NCBI RefSeq assembly: GCF_000621865.1
Contig: NZ_JHXE01000001.1
Coordinates: 186,001 to 250,000, forward strand
DNA: 64,000 nt
Direction of reading: 5' to 3'
Origin: Pseudobutyrivibrio sp. MD2005
Lineage (GTDB): Bacteria > Bacillota > Clostridia > Lachnospirales > Lachnospiraceae
Below the pieces are notes generated by a model that saw nothing but the letters and a program-made list of their open reading frames with translations, was not told the origin of the DNA and did no database searches. The first letter of the stretch is position 1. Every line of letters begins with the position of its first letter. Below are positions 61,179-64,000 of the stretch, piece after piece. Position numbers and translations under genes: made by a program.

Positions 61179-62090
61179 ATGAACGCATTTATTAGATTCA
61201 GAGATGATATTAGAAGGTATATTCTCTCCCGAGAAATGCTTTTCTTGAAGATATGGAGTGCTCTTGTTGCATTTATAGGTTTGATGTGCATCAAGGTTAA
61301 TTTTGGATACAACGAAACTATCAGTAAGTGGTGGATTTCTGTTTTAATAGCACTTGTTTGTGCATTTTTCCCAATTCAGGGAGTTTCCATTGTATTGACA
61401 ATAGTTTTGCTTATTGATTTGCTGGAGCTTGGCGCTCAGACAGCATTAGTTGGATTGGCACTTGTGATAGTGTCTTACCTTGTTTGTGCATATTTTAGAA
61501 GCAAAAACACTTATAATGTAGCGATGGTACCTATGTGCTATTCATTTAATGCGCCATATGTAATGGCCCTTGGCTCAGGTTTGCTATCAAATATTAATGA
61601 GATTTGCGCGGTACTTTGCGGTAGTGTTACTGCTTATTATCTTCATATTGTAAAGGATAATGCAGCGGCAATCGTTGATGAGACATCAGATGTTTCTGTT
61701 ATCACTTTACTTAACGAGCAGCTTCTTAGAAGTAAGATGTTTTACTTCTTCCTGGTGGCAATGGCTGCTATGTTTTTAGTTGTTTATATGCTCCGTCAGT
61801 CCAATATCAATATGTCTTGGATTGTTGCTAACCTTGTTGGCGTTGGAGTTGAATTTATAATCATGCTTGCTGGCTATTCACTTACTAGCCAAAAGGCGGA
61901 AATTCCAGGGCTTGTACTTGGAAATATTTTTGTTATTATCGTTGGAATTATTCTTAATTACTTCATTCTTGATTTGGATTATTCCAGAATAGAAAAGGTT
62001 CAGTTTGAGGATGATGATTACTACTATTATGTAACTGCTGTTCCTAAGATTAGAATTGTAGAAGAAGAGAAAGAGGTTAAGAAGATATAG
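61179..62090 (+). CDS. Polytopic membrane protein of unknown function
   Basis: A 303-residue protein with eight or nine hydrophobic helices (LFLKIWSALVAFIGLMCIKV, WWISVLIALVCAFFPI, and others) and a short charged tail. Its stop overlaps the GTG start of cdaA by one base, which suggests translational coupling. Function unknown; a link to c-di-AMP or envelope is inferred only from position. Confidence 0.65.
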   Translation: MNAFIRFRDDIRRYILSREMLFLKIWSALVAFIGLMCIKVNFGYNETISKWWISVLIALVCAFFPIQGVSIVLTIVLLIDLLELGAQTALVGLALVIVSYLVCAYFRSKNTYNVAMVPMCYSFNAPYVMALGSGLLSNINEICAVLCGSVTAYYLHIVKDNAAAIVDETSDVSVITLLNEQLLRSKMFYFFLVAMAAMFLVVYMLRQSNINMSWIVANLVGVGVEFIIMLAGYSLTSQKAEIPGLVLGNIFVIIVGIILNYFILDLDYSRIEKVQFEDDDYYYYVTAVPKIRIVEEEKEVKKI

Positions 62091-62947
62091 TGGTTGATTT
62101 TGTCAATGCTGTAGATGCCTTCATCGATGATTATTTCAATGTAAATATTCCAGATGTATCCATTACAGATATTATTGAAATTGTCATAATTGCATACTTT
62201 ATGTATCATCTATTAGTTTGGGTGAAAAACAGCAGGGTTTGGATGCTTATTAGAGGTGTCCTGATTATCATGCTGTTTTTTGTGCTTGCAGCCATCTTCC
62301 AGATGAACACAATCCTTTGGTTAGGCGAAAAGCTAGTTTCGGTTGCGGTCACTGTGCTCATCGTCGTATTCCAGCCAGAGCTCAGAAGAGCCCTCGAACA
62401 AATCGGGAGACGTAAGATTACATCTATCTTCACATGGAATCTTCTCAAGACTGGTGCCAAGAAATTTGATGATTCTACCATCACAGGTATGGTTACAGCC
62501 TGCTACGAGATGGGGGCTGTAAAGACTGGTGCGTTAATCGTAGTTGAAAACGACATGCAGCTGACTGAATTCGAGAGAACAGGTATTAATCTTGATGCTC
62601 TCGTAACAAGACAGCTTCTTATAAATATTTTTGAAAAGAACACACCACTTCATGATGGAGCGGTTATAGTTCGTGGCGACAGAGTTGTTTCTGCTACATG
62701 CTATTTACCTTTGTCAGATAACATGGCTTTGTCAAAGGATTTAGGTACTAGACATAGAGCTGCGGTTGGTATTAGTGAGGTTTCTGATTCCCTTACAATC
62801 GTCGTTTCCGAGGAGACAGGTACTGTTTCATATGCTCGCGAAGGCAAGATTGTCAGGGATGTAAAAGAAGATGAGCTTATTGCTGAGCTCAAGAAGATTC
62901 AGAATCCTGACAAGGAAGAGCAAAACGCGGCGGAGAAGGAGGGTTAG
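62090..62947 (+). CDS. cdaA: Diadenylate cyclase CdaA
   Basis: A 285-residue c-di-AMP synthase. Three N-terminal membrane helices (about 28-95) precede the DisA_N/DAC domain with GALIV (147-151), LHDGAVIV (DGA at 189-191) and TRHRAAVGISE (RHR at 221-223), the catalytic motifs. It makes c-di-AMP from two ATP at the membrane. It begins with GTG and is followed by cdaR, its usual regulator. Confidence 0.95.
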   Translation: MVDFVNAVDAFIDDYFNVNIPDVSITDIIEIVIIAYFMYHLLVWVKNSRVWMLIRGVLIIMLFFVLAAIFQMNTILWLGEKLVSVAVTVLIVVFQPELRRALEQIGRRKITSIFTWNLLKTGAKKFDDSTITGMVTACYEMGAVKTGALIVVENDMQLTEFERTGINLDALVTRQLLINIFEKNTPLHDGAVIVRGDRVVSATCYLPLSDNMALSKDLGTRHRAAVGISEVSDSLTIVVSEETGTVSYAREGKIVRDVKEDELIAELKKIQNPDKEEQNAAEKEG

Positions 62948-62948
62948 C

Positions 62949-64000
62949 ATGAAGCAGAAGATAATTAATGCCCTCACAAAGGACGTCGGATTAAAAATAC
63001 TAGCATTTGTCTTTGCTTTCTTGTTATGGCTTGTGGTTGTCAACATCGATGACCCAACCCAGACTAGGACCTTCACATCGGTTGTAACTGTTACCAATGA
63101 GGATGTTCTTAAATCAGCAGGAAAGCTATATGAGATAAAAGATGGAGTTAACACTGTAAGCTTCAGAGTGACAGCAAAGCGTTCTATTATAGAAAAGCTT
63201 TCTCCATCAGATTTTTCTGCAGTTGCAGATATGAACAATTTGGAAAATGAAGAGCGCATTCCTGTAACTATTAGCGCTAAAACATATGCTAACTACATCA
63301 CTATTTCCAGCAGACAGAATTATCTGTATGTAGAGCTTGAGGATGAGCAGACACAGCGTTTTGTTATCAATGCCCAGACAACAGGTACTCTTGAAGCCGG
63401 CCTTGCAGTAGATTCTGTTACTTGTAGTCCTACTGTAATCACAGTAACAGGTCCTGAAGAAGTTGTATCTACAATCGAAACAGTTACAGCTACTGCAAAT
63501 ATTACAGGTGTAACTAACAATTTTACAGAGAGCGTTATTCCTAAGTTCTACAATGCATCTGGTGATGAGGTAGATTCAAAGGAGCTTACTCTTTCGGTTT
63601 CAACCGTTGGAGTTAGTGTAGTGTTTGCCAACACTAAAACAGTAGATATCGTTGTAAAGACAAGTGGCACATTGCCTGATGGTCTTTCACTTGATTCAAT
63701 AAAGACAGACCCTTCATCAGTAATGATAATTGGAGAGGCTAGCGCCTTAAATGATGTTACTAGCATCACTATTCCAGATTCAGTTATCAACTTATCTGAT
63801 CTGACAGGATCATTTACCACAACAGTCGATATAAGTTCGTACATACCTGCTAATGTCACTCTAACAGAGGGCTCGAGCTCAAAGGTTACTATTTACGTAC
63901 TTATGTCTGGACAGACAGCTTCCACTGCGGATATATCCGCTGACAATATAGAACTTACCAATATTCCTGAAGGAATTGCAGTTGCAGTTACCACAAAGAG
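62949..64000 (+). CDS. cdaR: CdaR / YbbR-domain protein (C-terminus outside the window)
   Basis: The frame is open from ATG 62949 (MKQKIINALTKDVGLKILAFVFAFLLWLVVVNIDDPTQTRTF) to the end of the window, 350 residues so far. It has an N-terminal membrane helix and then repeated YbbR domains (each about 80-90 residues, for example TVTGPEEVVSTIETV and MIIGEASALNDVTSI), exposed outside the cell. CdaR modulates CdaA activity. glmM would be expected next. Confidence 0.92.
   Translation, partial: MKQKIINALTKDVGLKILAFVFAFLLWLVVVNIDDPTQTRTFTSVVTVTNEDVLKSAGKLYEIKDGVNTVSFRVTAKRSIIEKLSPSDFSAVADMNNLENEERIPVTISAKTYANYITISSRQNYLYVELEDEQTQRFVINAQTTGTLEAGLAVDSVTCSPTVITVTGPEEVVSTIETVTATANITGVTNNFTESVIPKFYNASGDEVDSKELTLSVSTVGVSVVFANTKTVDIVVKTSGTLPDGLSLDSIKTDPSSVMIIGEASALNDVTSITIPDSVINLSDLTGSFTTTVDISSYIPANVTLTEGSSSKVTIYVLMSGQTASTADISADNIELTNIPEGIAVAVTTK

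Noticed and set aside
1-64000. tRNA and rRNA genes
   Set aside because: No cloverleaf with TTCRA-type T-loop or rRNA-like stretch was recognised by eye; a tRNA search program would settle this.

Overview
The window reads as a chromosomal segment of an anaerobic, motile, low-GC Firmicute of the Lachnospiraceae, most like Butyrivibrio/Pseudobutyrivibrio. The reasons are a phosphotransbutyrylase-butyrate kinase pair, ferredoxin-linked 2-oxoacid oxidation, PTS-driven sugar uptake, a Firmicute flagellar late-gene cluster with FliW-CsrA, a DUF6465 protein, and strong AGGAGG ribosome binding sites. This placement rests on gene content and style, not on a computed phylogeny.

Layout. 1-266: tail of a cytidylate-kinase-like gene. 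410-13777: a catabolic region with an aminotransferase, a LysR regulator, an LVIVD beta-propeller protein and, divergent from it, a homologue of bacterial chalcone isomerase (the flavonoid enzyme of Eubacterium ramulus). These are followed by a P-loop NTPase, a four-subunit 2-oxoacid:ferredoxin oxidoreductase, Ptb, Buk, an MFS carrier, a flavodoxin-type reductase and two small membrane proteins. 13946-16987: a GGDEF-EAL-PAS-GGDEF protein. 17201-22979: fructose operon fruR-fruK-fruA followed by ptsH-ptsI. 22981-23672: a 0.69-kb near-palindrome filling the gap between two convergent genes. 23674-33255: DUF6465, YugP protease, a MNT/HEPN toxin-antitoxin pair with a dus gene, an ECF S component with coaBC, a band-7 protein, and a YtrA-type regulator with an ABC exporter. 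33410-36393: a glucose-type PTS transporter with its antiterminator and a leader terminator.

36640-51920 is a flagellar late-gene cluster: flgM, flgN, two flgK paralogues, flgL, fliW, csrA, a second 0.74-kb near-palindrome, flaG, fliD, fliS, a coiled-coil chaperone-like gene and flagellin. I can read four sigma28-type promoters, and the flagellin leader carries CsrA-type GGA sites. 51975-55562 holds two glycosyltransferases (probably for flagellin) interrupted by a DUF4160 gene pair. A FliD-like gene on the minus strand, two lipoproteins, comFC-yvyF and the cdaA-cdaR c-di-AMP operon close the window; cdaR runs off the end.

The two most unusual things are (i) the pair of giant hairpin elements at 22981-23672 and 43746-44482. 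They share motifs in the same order, keep their arms complementary although their sequences differ, end in terminator hairpins, and are not explained by any family I know. (ii) The chalcone-isomerase-like locus, which may link plant polyphenol metabolism to acyl-CoA/ATP chemistry.
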